Origin: Lytechinus pictus
Taxonomy: Eukaryota; Echinodermata; Echinoidea; Temnopleuroida; Toxopneustidae
DNA length: 64,000 bases
Reading direction: 5' to 3'
Assembly (NCBI RefSeq): GCF_037042905.1
Contig: NC_087258.1
Coordinates: 5,310,501-5,374,500 of the forward strand
The position numbers and the translations under genes are program-made. Shown piece after piece: positions 11,100-22,231 of this stretch; position 1 is the stretch's first letter, and the number at the start of each line of letters is the position of its first letter. A model generated the notes under the pieces. It ran no database searches and was not told the origin of the DNA. It was given only the letters and a program-made list of their open reading frames with translations.

Positions 11100-11640
11100 C
11101 GCATACATTCGTAATTCCGAAGCTTCGTTATTCCGAAGGTTCAGATATTCCGAAGGCTCGATTCGTTATTCCGAAGATTCGTATTTCCGAAACTTCGTAA
11201 TTCCGAAGGTTCGTTAGTCCGAAAACGAAATGAGGTTCGTAATTCCGAAGGTTCGTTAGTCCGAAAACGAAGTGAGGTTCGTAATTCCGAAGGTTCGTTT
11301 ATCCGAAAAAGAAATGAGGTTCGTAATTCCGAAGGTTCGTTAGTCCGAAAACTAAATGATTAACTAACCTTATTTCGTTTTCGGACTAACGAACCTTCGG
11401 AACAACGAACCTTATTTCTTTTTCGGATAAACGAACCTTCGGAACAACGAACCTTATTTCGTTTTCGGATTATCGAACCTTCGGTATAACGCCACAAATG
11501 TTCGGATTAACGAACCCTTTTACGTTTTCGGATTAACGAACATCGAGGTATAGGCAATTTACGTGTTTCGGAATTACGAACCTTCGGAATAAAGAACCTT
11601 CGGAATTACGAACCTTCGGAATTACGAAGTGTAACCATAT
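11100..11640. repeat. Palindromic array of TTCGTAATTCCGAAGG units
   Basis: Left half (11105-11360): repeated TTCGTAATTCCGAAGGTTCG, then TTAGTCCGAAAACGAAATGA. Right half (11366-11635): the same units in reverse complement, e.g. GTTTTCGGACTAACGAACC. The dyad is near 11362. Every 15-25 bases there is a TTCCGAA or TTCGGAA inverted core, so the whole 540 bp could fold on itself at several scales. Non-coding. Confidence 0.85.
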
Positions 11641-12072
11641 TTTCATGGCACCGAGTGAAAAAATGACTCAGGAGAAAATAATCTTGATCGCCCTAGAGAT
11701 AAAGGTGGCTATAATAAAAGCAGACAAATTAGAGAAAAATATTTGTGACGGTATGATGGAAATCCAAAAGAAAATAAAAGAGAAATGTGTCATAATTATG
11801 CAAGCAGCCAGCTCCCTATAATTATGTCATAGTCCATAAATTCTATTTTTCAAACGATCGAATATTATGAATAAAAATATTTTTCTTTTGAAAAGTGGTA
11901 TGAAATGTGTCTGGTGATGTATACACCATACAAATAAAGTCACTTTCGCTTTTTTTTAATAGTACATTATTTTTGTGAAATTTATGTCACATGACATACA
12001 TGACATAATCATGATAATGGAGCCTGGAGGGGCTGCTCGTCTGTGACTTTATAACTCCGCTATTCTCTGACG
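11641..12072. other. AT-rich spacer
   Basis: Nothing recognised. Confidence 0.4.
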
Positions 12073-12073
12073 G

Positions 12074-12530
12074 ATATGATGATGATGATGATGATGATGA
12101 TGATGCACAGCATTTGTATAGCGCCATGTATCTGTCAAAGACATTCAAAGGCGCATTGGAGGAGCCAGCCAATCTGGGTCGCCTACAAGGGCGCGCACAC
12201 AGAACTGTGACCCGCAGGTCTCTCCTCCCGATAACTGGGGGAATGCAGGTGGACCACTACACCGGGGTTTCCCCCTACTCTTATTCGAATAGTGCAGTGG
12301 GTTCTTAACGTGCAAAGGTGGTGATTCTCCTCTACACGGGGCCTCCATTTAACGTCCTATCCGAGGGACGGAGTGTTTTCCACTGTAACATAGCCTGCAT
12401 CTATGAAACATGGGAGAGACGTTTACACACAACGCACTGGCTTCAGTCATCCGCCCGCGGTGGACTCGAACCCACGATCTTTGGTTCGACGGGCAGACGC
12501 GTTACCGACTGAGCCAACTTCGCTCTCTTC
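12074..12530 (-). mobile_element. tRNA-derived SINE, minus strand
   Basis: Read on the minus strand, the head has a tRNA-like A box (TGGCTCAGTCGG) and B box (GGTTCGAGTCC). A long body follows (CATAGATGCAGGCTATGTTA, GGACGTTAAATGGAGGCCCC, CCCGGTGTAGTGGTCCACC) and a (CAT)n tail at 12076-12102. The body matches the plus-strand copy at 36514-36900 and the fragment at 34308-34495, so this is one family. The short open frames inside are not genes. Confidence 0.85.
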
Positions 12531-13795
12531 GATCCATTAAAAATTCACCATTATCTTTTATTTTTGCTGCTTTAAGTTTAATTTTAAGACAACTTATAAC
12601 GCCACGGAAAACTTTCCCTTCAAGTAGATCGACATTTAGTGATCTCATTTCCATTTGATGTTATTATTTTCTCTTTCACACTTTTATAGTAAAACCAAGT
12701 TTTGATGCTCTTGGATTATTGTCTGGTTATTGTTTTGGCAACTGACAATATAATACTCTGCATGGATATATATCCTTGGTAGGAGGCCTGGGCAAATGAC
12801 CCCTCCCCCGACACACACACCCCTAACCCTCGCACACCCCTTACACACATCCACACCATATAGGCAGACGGAAATGTGAGTACAGCATATATTTACCATA
12901 AGACATATTTCCTACCTTTTCTCTAAGCAACAAAGTTTAGTGTCGATCAGCACTCGTCTGGCAACTCGAATTGGGAATTAATGATGTCCCCATTATTATC
13001 GGTCACCTCATATTCAGAAATACCGCGGATCCTACAAAAAAATATCAGGTTTTGATTTGATATCACAGCTTGTCGAAAGTGAGCTGCTATTTTGCATGAT
13101 CAATCTATGTTCAATACATAATTCACCATTCACACTGTCCGATATCTACTCGCGTTTGAAATAAAATGGCGACCAATCTATTGTAAATATTGTTCTCCAA
13201 TCAAGCGTGCGTGAGTATGGGTATTCCCCGCGAAAACAATGAAACTCTAGATCTATATGTACATGCAAAAAATGTATCAAGGTCATTGCATTTGTCTTGA
13301 ATTAACATGTGTCGATCTGACATAAATTTTGTTCTCTGTGAACGATATATTTTTTTTCTGTGGGTGGGGGTAGTAGATTGGCGAGTGTCAGAAAATTAGG
13401 GGGCCCAGCCGACATGGCGTCAGTGCAAATTTAATAAAAAACTGCGAGGGAGGAAAATGTTTGACCTTAAAATCGTATTTGGTGATATGTTTTGAAATGA
13501 TAAAAGAATGTATCATATTTCATTTTTTTTTTTCTTTTCCTTAAATTTCTTTTTCTTTTATTTATAAATTCAAATTCAATTCGTTTTTTATTCAACAATA
13601 CTAATCAAAAAGTCCGAAGACTAACAATGTGAGTTTACAACAACAAAAAACATAACAGGGAAAATAAATAAGTACATAACATGCAGTGACCATTAAAGAA
13701 AAAAAATGTATCATGTTTAGAAATGCAATAACAGTAAAACAAGAAATTGAATTGGCAGATGCATGTAATGAGACAGATTTAATTTATATATATTA
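12531..13795. other. Non-coding sequence
   Basis: AT-rich with a CA-rich stretch near 12800-12850 (CACACACACCCC). No gene or element boundary recognised. Confidence 0.4.
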
Positions 13796-13799
13796 AAAA

Positions 13800-14110
13800 A
13801 AGGGGGACGCAGGCAGGGGCGGAAATCTCTCCCAAAAGGTAGGGGGGACAAAAGAAAAAAAAAAGGTTATCACCCCAAATTTAAGGTAATTTCGACAAAA
13901 ATAGATTTGACAAGCAAAAAAAGAGGTTATCATCCCAAAAGTAAGGTCATCTTGTCCTAAAATACATATTTTATTTCAACTTTGAATGATGCATTTCTTA
14001 CCATCATAAAAGACCACAAATAATAGGGGGGACATTTGATATTGTTTCCCCCCTACTATTTTGAGTAGGGGGGACACGTCCCCCCTGGGATTTCCGCCCA
14101 TGGACGCAGG
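13800..14110. mobile_element. Element with CCCCCTACTATTTT ends
   Basis: Contains GGTTATCACCCCAAA, TGACAAGCAAAAAA, TTTGAATGATGCATTTCTT and CCCCCTACTATTTTGAGTAG. The same module recurs at 52800-53090 (same orientation) and 55310-55690 (inverted), there inside the hAT-like copies. Confidence 0.65.
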
Positions 14111-14871
14111 AGAGGAGCAAGAAAGGGGAGCGAGCATGGCAAGAGTAAGCTTGTGAATATGTGAGAATAGAGAGAAAAGGAAAGAGGGAAAAAATGAATG
14201 AAGGTGAAGAAAAAGGGGAAAAAAGACCCACAAGTAAACAATAAATTACAGATATTACATAATATTACAAGAATTATGTGTTAAAAAAAACAGAGAAGAA
14301 AGCGACATGATGGCGATCATAAAAGACGAGAGAATGGGAAAGAGCAAAAGAGAGAGGGAGAGGGAGGGAGTAAGAGACAGAAAGAGAGAGATAGAAATTA
14401 GGTCAGACAGAATCTGAAAAAAAGATATCATATGTAGTCAGGTGCCTTAGCAAAATTTGGGGGACAGAATTTATAATAGTGCCATTTTTTGTATGTGGCT
14501 CCCTGGTATCAAACGCATTAATTCTAGATAGGGTGCCCCGAAATCGGTAAAGGGTACCCTATGTTAAAATGCCTATTTATGCCAATTTTATGCAAAAAAC
14601 TCACAATTCACCATATCTCACTGTAAAAAAAAAAAGACCTATTTTTTTTAGGGTCTTATTTTGCTAAATGTTCAATTTTAGGTCGATTTTTTTAAATATA
14701 AAATTGGTTAGTTTAAATCGATTCTTAATGTTAATTTACGCAAATTTTATGCAAGTTATATGTAAAACACATTTTATCATATCTCAACATATAGAATGGT
14801 TAAAATCACAATTATTTTTTCCACATGTGTCATTGGTACCAAAAGCATTAATTATTGATAGGACGCCTCGT
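14111..14871. other. Purine-rich then TATGCAAAT-rich non-coding sequence
   Basis: A GAGAGAG/AAGAAAG-rich stretch (14150-14400) is followed by sequence with repeated TTTATGCAAATTTATG-like words. No gene seen. Confidence 0.4.
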
Positions 14872-15093
14872 TACACAGTAAAAAAATATATACAACGCTG
14901 TTTACTATATGAACCTTACAGTAATTGTTCAAACAGTTTAAACAACTGTTTAAATTTTAAGCAACAAAGTTTAATTTTCAATATCTAATTTTTAATAAAT
15001 TAAACATGATTGTTTAAACGGTTAAGCAAATACTGTAAGGTTCATATAGTAAACAGCGTTGTATAAAATCTTAAACAGCGTTTTTACTGTGTA
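14872..15093. mobile_element. 222-bp Tc1/mariner-type MITE
   Basis: Begins TACACAGTAAAAA and ends TTTTTACTGTGTA, perfect terminal inverted repeats including the TA target. The arms extend inward with ACAACGCTGTTTACTATATG and its complement CATATAGTAAACAGCGTTGT. The arms carry internal GTTTAAAC-type palindromes. Confidence 0.85.
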
Positions 15094-15827
15094 TCAGTGA
15101 CTGGAATCCTATTTCATAGTGCTAATATATGCAAATTTATGCAAAATCACGTAATTCACACTATTTACCGTAAATTACTGTATGCGTATATCACAGACCT
15201 AAACTTTTCTAGAAGCTTATTTCTTTTTTTTTGTATTTGGGATTTAGTTTGATGTGGTATCAAATCTCAATGGATTTCTATAAGATTGCGGAATTAGAAT
15301 CAATTTTTAATGTTAATTAATGCAAATTTGTGCAAATTTCTGAAATTTGTGTAAAACACATGAACAATCATTTTGAGGTTTAGAATTTAGGGTCCAACAC
15401 AACACTATACATATAAGACACTGTTACCCAATTCATTCATTTTGGTGTCTTTCCAAGCAAGGAGGGTTTCATATTTAAAATGCAAATTTATGCAAATGCA
15501 TAAATCCTGTGCTTACCCCTTTCACAATTAAAAAAATCATCTGGAATAAATAAATCAGAATTTGTTCATTTTTCTTCAAAGCAGTTCAAGAGGTCAGATT
15601 TCTTTCCAAGGAAGAGTTTTCCCTGTCAGGAAGAGAAAGAGGGTGTATGGATGGTTCTCATGTCGGAAAAGGTTATCTATGTCTGCCCCTCTGTGATGCA
15701 CCACTATGTACATAATATTTGAGCCCAATTCCGACGATTCTTGGAAAATCATAAGCTTTTGAGCTGATATAGGTATTCCAAAAGTTTGGTACATATTCCT
15801 CTGTACGTTTTAGATGTACTTTTTACA

Positions 15828-16640
15828 TTGGAATGCGACTAAGTTAAACTTTTTACTTTTTACATTGGAATGCGACTAAGTTAAAGATCTATAAAATTAT
15901 TGCTGATTTATATAAATTAGCATATTTTGCATGAAGACAGGTTTTTCAATAGCATGTTTTTTTTTAGCCAAAATTAAAGCTTCGATCTGAAAGAGACTTT
16001 CCTAAAGTTTGGTTTCTTTATATTTCGTTTTACTTATTAATACCCATTGGCATATAGATTCATGCATAAATTACTGCTAATTTACATACATTAGCAAATT
16101 TTAGCATGAAGACAGGATTTTCAATATCGTGTTTTGAGGGAAAAATAAAGCTATCGATCTGATAGAGACTTTCCTAAAGTTTGTGTTCTTTTTATTCTAT
16201 TTTACTTATACCTATTGGCATACAGTTTCATGCGTAAATTACTGCTAATTTACATAAATTTGCAGATTTTTGCATGAAGACAGAATTTACAATGGCATGT
16301 TTAATAAGGAAATCAAAGCTATTAATCTGATAGAGACTTTCCTAAAGTATGGCATCTTTTTATTCCATTTTATTAACTGATTCCTTTATTGGTATAGGTG
16401 CCGCGGTACATATGCCCGTATGTAAACAAGGCATTTAATGTACAATGCTCTTTTATCCTGTTTTCAAATAAATGGAAATGCTATATGCATTATTGGTAAC
16501 TTAGTGTGCACTTGTTTAACATAAATAAATAAATTAAAATATGTTTGCATGAAGATGCAATTTTCAACATTATGTTCTTTGGGAAAATTGAAGCAATTGA
16601 CTAAGAAAAGTTTGGTGCTTGTAAACTCTGTCCCCAAAAC
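15828..16640. repeat. Degenerate ~168-bp tandem repeat
   Basis: The words TTAGCAAATTTTAGCATGAAGACAG and TGATAGAGACTTTCCTAAAG recur at about 168-bp spacing (near 15976, 16147 and 16313). At the left edge the 28-bp unit containing TTTACATTGGAATGCGACTA is present twice in direct tandem (about 15828-15885). Non-coding. Confidence 0.65.
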
Positions 16641-16767
16641 TTCATGGGCCTAGGGGACCTGACTATATTAGTCGTGAAACGTTTTGGGGTTTAGGGCCGG
16701 CCCCAAGCCCATCATGCAGAACTGTACTTCAGCCGCGGCGGACAGAGAAAAGGGGGGGGGGGGGTAT

Positions 16768-17642
16768 GCAGAGGCGGATCCAGCCTTCGCCAATAGGGGG
16801 GGGGGGGCGGAAATATTTTTTCAGCCACATTATTTCCCCGATCGCCCGCTTGAAGTTATTTTTTTTTCTTAAAAGGGTAGTCCTATAATAGTCACTTTTA
16901 AGCTTTATTCTAATAAATCAACGTAAATATATAATAATCTCACAAGCGGCCTTATTTGAAAAGTGCGCGAGCGTGGGCTATTTTTTTTTATTTCATGTAT
17001 TTTTTTCCTACTAAATTTAAACATTCTGGGCAATGTTTGTGATCATAAACTAGATGTGTGTATCCAACTAAGTAATTACAGCGAGTGCAAGCAGAATTTA
17101 TTGATAATATTGTACGTTTTGATCCGATAAAAAAGGGTCAGTTAACGGCTGACTTGCATGGCAGTATAGCTATAAAGACGCTACATATTTCAACAATCAT
17201 ATATAATGCGAGCTAAGAAAATGTTAATATTCAGACCACAAAACAGAAATTTTTACATAGCTCTTTTTAAAAATCAATTTGTTAAAAAAGAAAGAGTGAA
17301 AGTTAAATTTGCGAGCTCAAATGTGTTTTGTATATTGACTTCAAAATTTGATATTTTAAGCTCCATATTGAGCAAAAATGTGTAACTCATCTAAAAGGCA
17401 ACACGAGGGCGAGCGCGCGAGCGAAAATTTTATATATAGCGACATGAAATATATTTTCAAAATCATTTTCGAACTAAGTCTTCCCCTACCTTATTTTATT
17501 CACTCGTCTTCCTACTCTTATCCCCTTCTTTCTCCTCTCTTTTCCCTTCTTTTTCTTTTCTTTCTTTCCACTTTTCTTTTTTTTTCTCCGCCAATAGGGG
17601 GGGGGGGGCGAGGGGCCCGCTCCCCCCTGGATCCGCATATGG
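16768..17642. mobile_element. Element with GGCGGATCCAG ends
   Basis: Left end GAGGCGGATCCAGCCTTCGCCAATAGGGGG, right end GCCAATAGGGGG...CCCCCTGGATCCGC. The outer GGCGGATCCAG/CTGGATCCGC are inverted, while the inner CGCCAATAGGGGG tracts are direct. The interior is AT-rich with no gene. A related end occurs at 47601 (GAGGCGGATATCCAG). Confidence 0.5.
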
Positions 17643-17776
17643 GATAGTAATTCAATAAATATTCAATATACATCTTACTATTAGTCATCTAATTTTCGTA
17701 GAATACTTTGTAGGCACCGTACCGTATCTTGTACTTTAATAAATCTGTCTGCATTTTCAGTTCGCGTTATCACGCG

Positions 17777-20214
17777 CCGGTGTCATAGACGAATTGGCCC
17801 GGGTACCGGCGGTCCAAAGCAGCTAGCTGATTAGTACCGCCAGAACAAAACGGCTAGTCGATCGGGCCCGCCAGATCCAAATGACTGGTTCAAATTTTGG
17901 CCGAAACGATAGGAGAGCCGCCGTTGGGTTCCACATTTATCAAATCTTTCTAAGGTAGATTATTATAATTATTTACTTTGATAAAACTGTTTCAAAATAT
18001 AGTCTAATTTTTGTAATTTTTAATGTAATTTTAGTATTATCTTATAAATAATGATTTCTATAATTCTGTTTAAAGGTAATAACTATATTCTATAAATATT
18101 TGTTTTGGTCAAATATTTCAATATTGCTGTAATTTTAATGTAATTTTAATATTATAGCAGAACCGATTATTTCTATAATTATGCCTATAAAATTAAAAAT
18201 GTTGGTCTAGATAAGAGGTATTTCAGTCTCGTACGGTACCAATAGGCTACCTTTCTTTTGCGCACGCGTCGTGGGTATATTGCAGCGCTGGACAGTTGAC
18301 ACACGGTACCGTACCACTTCTCTTTTTTTGAGGAGCTAGTTTTTAAACAATATTTTACTTTTTGATTGTAAACATGGACCGTGATTTTTTATCTAATGCG
18401 AGGACATCTTGCACTACCTTAGGCATGGGGGTTAACTGTTTGCACACAATATCCCTTTTGACATATAATTCTCTGAAAATAGTGTCAAAATCTATAAAAA
18501 AAAAAAAAAATTATTAAAAAATGTTAACATTTTGCTCGCTCGTAGCTTAAAATTGTTTACCTCGTACATCAAGTCTGCTCCCTCAAAACTTTTGCCTCAT
18601 TGCGCCACTGGGGTAGGTAGTAGACTATGTTCTTTTAAAAATTTTCTTTGTTTTGAGTTCACTTTCAAAGAAGTAGTGCCCCTCTTTTCCCCGTGCCCCT
18701 TCCACTTTCAAATTTGCTCCACCGCCCCTGATTACATTATTTTCCTTTTTCTCCACATTATATAGCGTGAGAAATGACCCGCGGACAGAACGTCGCACAG
18801 TGGGCCAGAATGAGTTGAAAGTGCGCCAAAATTATATTCCGAGTTAGATTTTTACTTTAACATGTTGATTATGGGTGTAGAATCGACTGACAATTTGCAC
18901 AATGTCCTTTGAAAACAAAGAGAAGCATGAATTGTCAAGAAAACAGTTAATGTATGAATACACCTCAAAAATAGAAAATATTTTGATGAAACATGTATTT
19001 TAGATGTTGACGTTGCTGGCTTTCCATAGTTGTGATTGATTGGATCAATCGTAACTCTTTGTAAGATGGGGCCCAGTTCTGCACCGCCTTACAGGTCACA
19101 CTTCAATTGCCGCTCTTATATAACCTTTTTTAATCTCCCCCTTGTCCCCCTTCTTTTTTTCCTTTTCTCTCCCCCCCCCCCCCGGCCCCCTTATTCCCTC
19201 GTGTTTTTCCCCCTTTTCTTTTTTATACTTTCCCCCATTTTTTGCGATCTCTTCTTCGTATCTCCCTTTCATTTTCATCTATTTCCTTCTCCTTTTTGGA
19301 CTACGTACCCGGGGGCCCTTAGCCCCGAAAGCCCCCCCCCCTCCCAAAAAATGAAAAAAATTATTTGCATGTGTGTTTGTCTCAATGAGGTCACTGCATA
19401 AGAGTTCCCTGATGTGTTTTTGGCAGCATTGTTGGACTATTAAGCTTTTAGTTCTTTTATTGATATATATTTTTTCTTTTCTACTTACTTTGGGGGTTTT
19501 GATGGTGTTTAGCCTACCCCCATCCACCCTCAGCACACCAGTCGCCATCCCATATTTCTTGCCCATACAAAATCGAGGTTCACACCCAGCACTAGACCAA
19601 AAGCTTCAGTCTTTGTGTTTTGGTTGTTCCGCTGAACTACGTTGGCTCCACTCACCAATACATATGAATGGGGATTATGGTGAAATGTCAGAATTGTTAA
19701 GGAAATCCCCAGAAACGACGGTTATATATTCCTGTCTAACCCAGCACATGCGTACAAAGGGAGCACTCAGTGTGAGAATATGGATTTGTGGCCCCACACA
19801 GCTGTAATCAATTAGAAGTGTGCCAAAATAATGCATAAATATATTTCCAAAATATATATACATCTCTATGTCCCAAAATAAGATTCTCAAATCGGCAACT
19901 TTATAGCTGTTCTGTCAGTGGGTGCGGTTGATTTGGAGGAGCCAATTGGTCGAAAAGGACTATGTCTACTGGAATTTCACATTTTTGCTGTAGGGGGTTG
20001 TCGAAGTTGCTTGAACGGCGTATAGGAACAAATCGCCTGGTCGGAACAAATCGGCTATATGACGATCGCATCACACAACAAAATTAGGAACTAATCGGCG
20101 AATAAAAGAGCCGCCGATTAGTTCCTCCGGCCCCGATCGGCTGCCCGGTCCAATTCGCCTATGACGTTGACACGGTACCTATACCCGGCCAGAAGTACTC
20201 GCCTATGACACCGG
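17777..20214. mobile_element. 2.4-kb inverted-repeat element with CCGGTGTCATAG ends
   Basis: Starts CCGGTGTCATAGACGAATTG and ends with its inverse (GCCTATGACACCGG). Near the right end a second CAATTCGCCTATGACG occurs, so the end is internally repeated. The arms contain GATCGG/CCGATC clusters. The interior holds A/T-rich, pyrimidine-rich (19130-19350) and unassigned frames, none recognisable as transposase. Confidence 0.5.
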
Positions 20215-20859
20215 CCAAGAACTAGGAGTAGGAAGGGACTGGTGAGTGGTTAGATATTTCCTGTTTTATCAACTTTACGAATAAGTGCGAGATAAGAAAT
20301 CGTTGTATTTTCTTTGATATGTTATTCGTAGCTCCAAGCAGTTAAATCCAGTGCTAGTTACAACAAGGGTTTTATGAATTTTAACACGTTTTTTGCTTGT
20401 CGCCACGCTCATGACATGATGAGCTGGCTCGCGCGCCGTGACTACGGGGGAGTTCTCACTGGAGGGGCCGTGTCGCCGAGGCGTGTGTTGCCCAAAGCGC
20501 TTGGATGGCTCAAGCATGGACCTATAGTACAACTGGACATTCAACGAATCCCCTCCTTTGGGCCTAAGACCGTCACCGCTAATCCTTCATAAACAGAGCG
20601 CTGGCAGCTGACGCCCATCAAGCCGGTCGTGAAACATGCTGTCACTGAGTGATGGACAGCGGAAATCAATTGTGCGCTGCTATTTTGTGCTGTTCGTTCA
20701 CTTTATCAAAAGCAACACACAGCAGCAAATGTTTGCGCTATGAAAAGGATCACAGAAACAAGGAAACAGGTGTGCATAAACACTAGTAGTATACCCAGTT
20801 GTGTGTCCGGATAGCCAGGCGGCTTCTTGAGAGTAAAAATCATTTACTAACGTAGGCTG

Positions 20860-21835
20860 CAGTCGGAGGGCACATGGTAAGGTCAAAGGTCATTTTAGGC
20901 CAACGTTAAAGTTTACATGCAAGACTCTTATGACACCTAACTCCGCAACCGTAAGTCGCTTTTCAACCAAACTTGGATGGTGGATGGACTTGGGGGACCT
21001 GCATGTTAGGCTGCAATCGGAGGTCACATGATAAGGTCAAAGGTAATTTTTAGGTCAACGTTAAAGTTTACATGCAAGACTCTTATAAATGACACCTAAC
21101 TCCACAACCGTAAGTCGCTTTTCAACCAAACTTGGATGGTGGATGGACATGGGGTACCTGCATATTAGGCTGCAGTCGGAGGGCACATGGTAAGGTCAAA
21201 GGTCATTTTCAGGTCAACGTTAAAGTTTACATGCAAGACTATTATGACACCTAACTCTGCAACCGTAAGTCGCTTTTCAACCAAACTTGGATGGTGGATG
21301 GACTTGGGGGACCTGCATCTTATGCTGCAGTTGGAGGTCACATGATAACGTCAAAGGTCATTTTAGGTCAACGTTAAAGTTTACATGCAAGACTCTTATG
21401 ACACCTAACTCCGCAACCGTATGTCACTTTTCAACGAAACTTGGATGGTGGATGGACTTGGGGGACCTGCATGTAAGGCTGCAATTGGAGGTCACATGGT
21501 AAGGTCAAAGGTCATTTTCAGGTCAACGTTAAAGTTTACATGCAAGACTCCCTTATGACACCTAACTCCGCAACCGTTAGTCACTTTTCAACCAAACTTG
21601 GATGGTGGATGGACTTGGGGGACCTGCATGTTATGCTGCAGTAGGAGGTTACATGGTAAGGTCAAAGGTCATTTTCAGGTCAACATTAAAGTTTACGTGC
21701 AAGGCTCTTATGACAAGTGTTATCATCCCAGTCATTTCACAATGAAGTTTTGATACAATTCTGTTCGTGCCCTCGCAAATCACGATATTTCTGGTTATTT
21801 TCATAAGTGGGCGAGACACAAAATCGCTTTTGCCT
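20860..21835 (+). repeat. Tandem array, ~155-bp unit, with AGGTCAAAGGTCA in each unit
   Basis: Six units. The box AGGTCAAAGGTCA (or a one- or two-base variant) lies at 20880, 21034, 21193, 21348, 21502 and 21659, a spacing of 154-159 bp. Each unit also has AGGTCAACGTTAAAGTTTAC, CGCAACCGTAAGTC and TTGGATGGTGGATGGACTTG. The right boundary carries GGGCGAGACACAAAATCGC (about 21808), the inverse of the start of the 0.1-3.3-kb copy. The box is a direct repeat of AGGTCA with one spacer base, the DR1 type bound by nuclear receptors. Frames such as 21287-21502 are repeats, not genes. Confidence 0.85.
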
Positions 21836-22078
21836 TGTTATCCATATTCTCCAAAGGTGTATTTGAAGAGTGGCTATTCATAACACATTCAGTAATAGTC
21901 AGTTTGCTCCTCTTCAGATAAATGACTACCTTTTATTACCACATCTGCTGTAATTTTCTTCTACAATCAGACCAGGGACTGTACTAATCCATGGCCTATC
22001 CTTGTATCATCATCCTCTTCTTTCTCTAGTTTACTTCATATAATTCATTTTCTTTCCATCTCTTGTTGCTATGTCAGG
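21836..22078. other. Upstream flank/intron of the oxidoreductase gene
   Basis: Sequence before the acceptor of the first coding exon. No promoter or first exon could be identified. Confidence 0.3.
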
Positions 22079-22096
22079 CAACTGAAGGAGACAGAC

Positions 22097-22231
22097 ATGG
22101 CCGAGAGTATGATGGAAGATGTTTCTGAGCCATCTCGAGAGGCAAAACTGGTCACCGCCATTGTGATAGGTGCGGGCAATAGAGGCCAGACTTATGCTGG
22201 TTATGCTCTGGAATTTCCTGATAAACTGAAG
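22097..22231 (+). CDS. Oxidoreductase exon 1 (coding)
   Basis: 45 codons from ATG; encodes [12 protein letters not shown]... and the dinucleotide-binding Gly-rich loop GAGNRG. Donor AAG|GTGATG. The acceptor upstream is near 22078. Confidence 0.85.
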
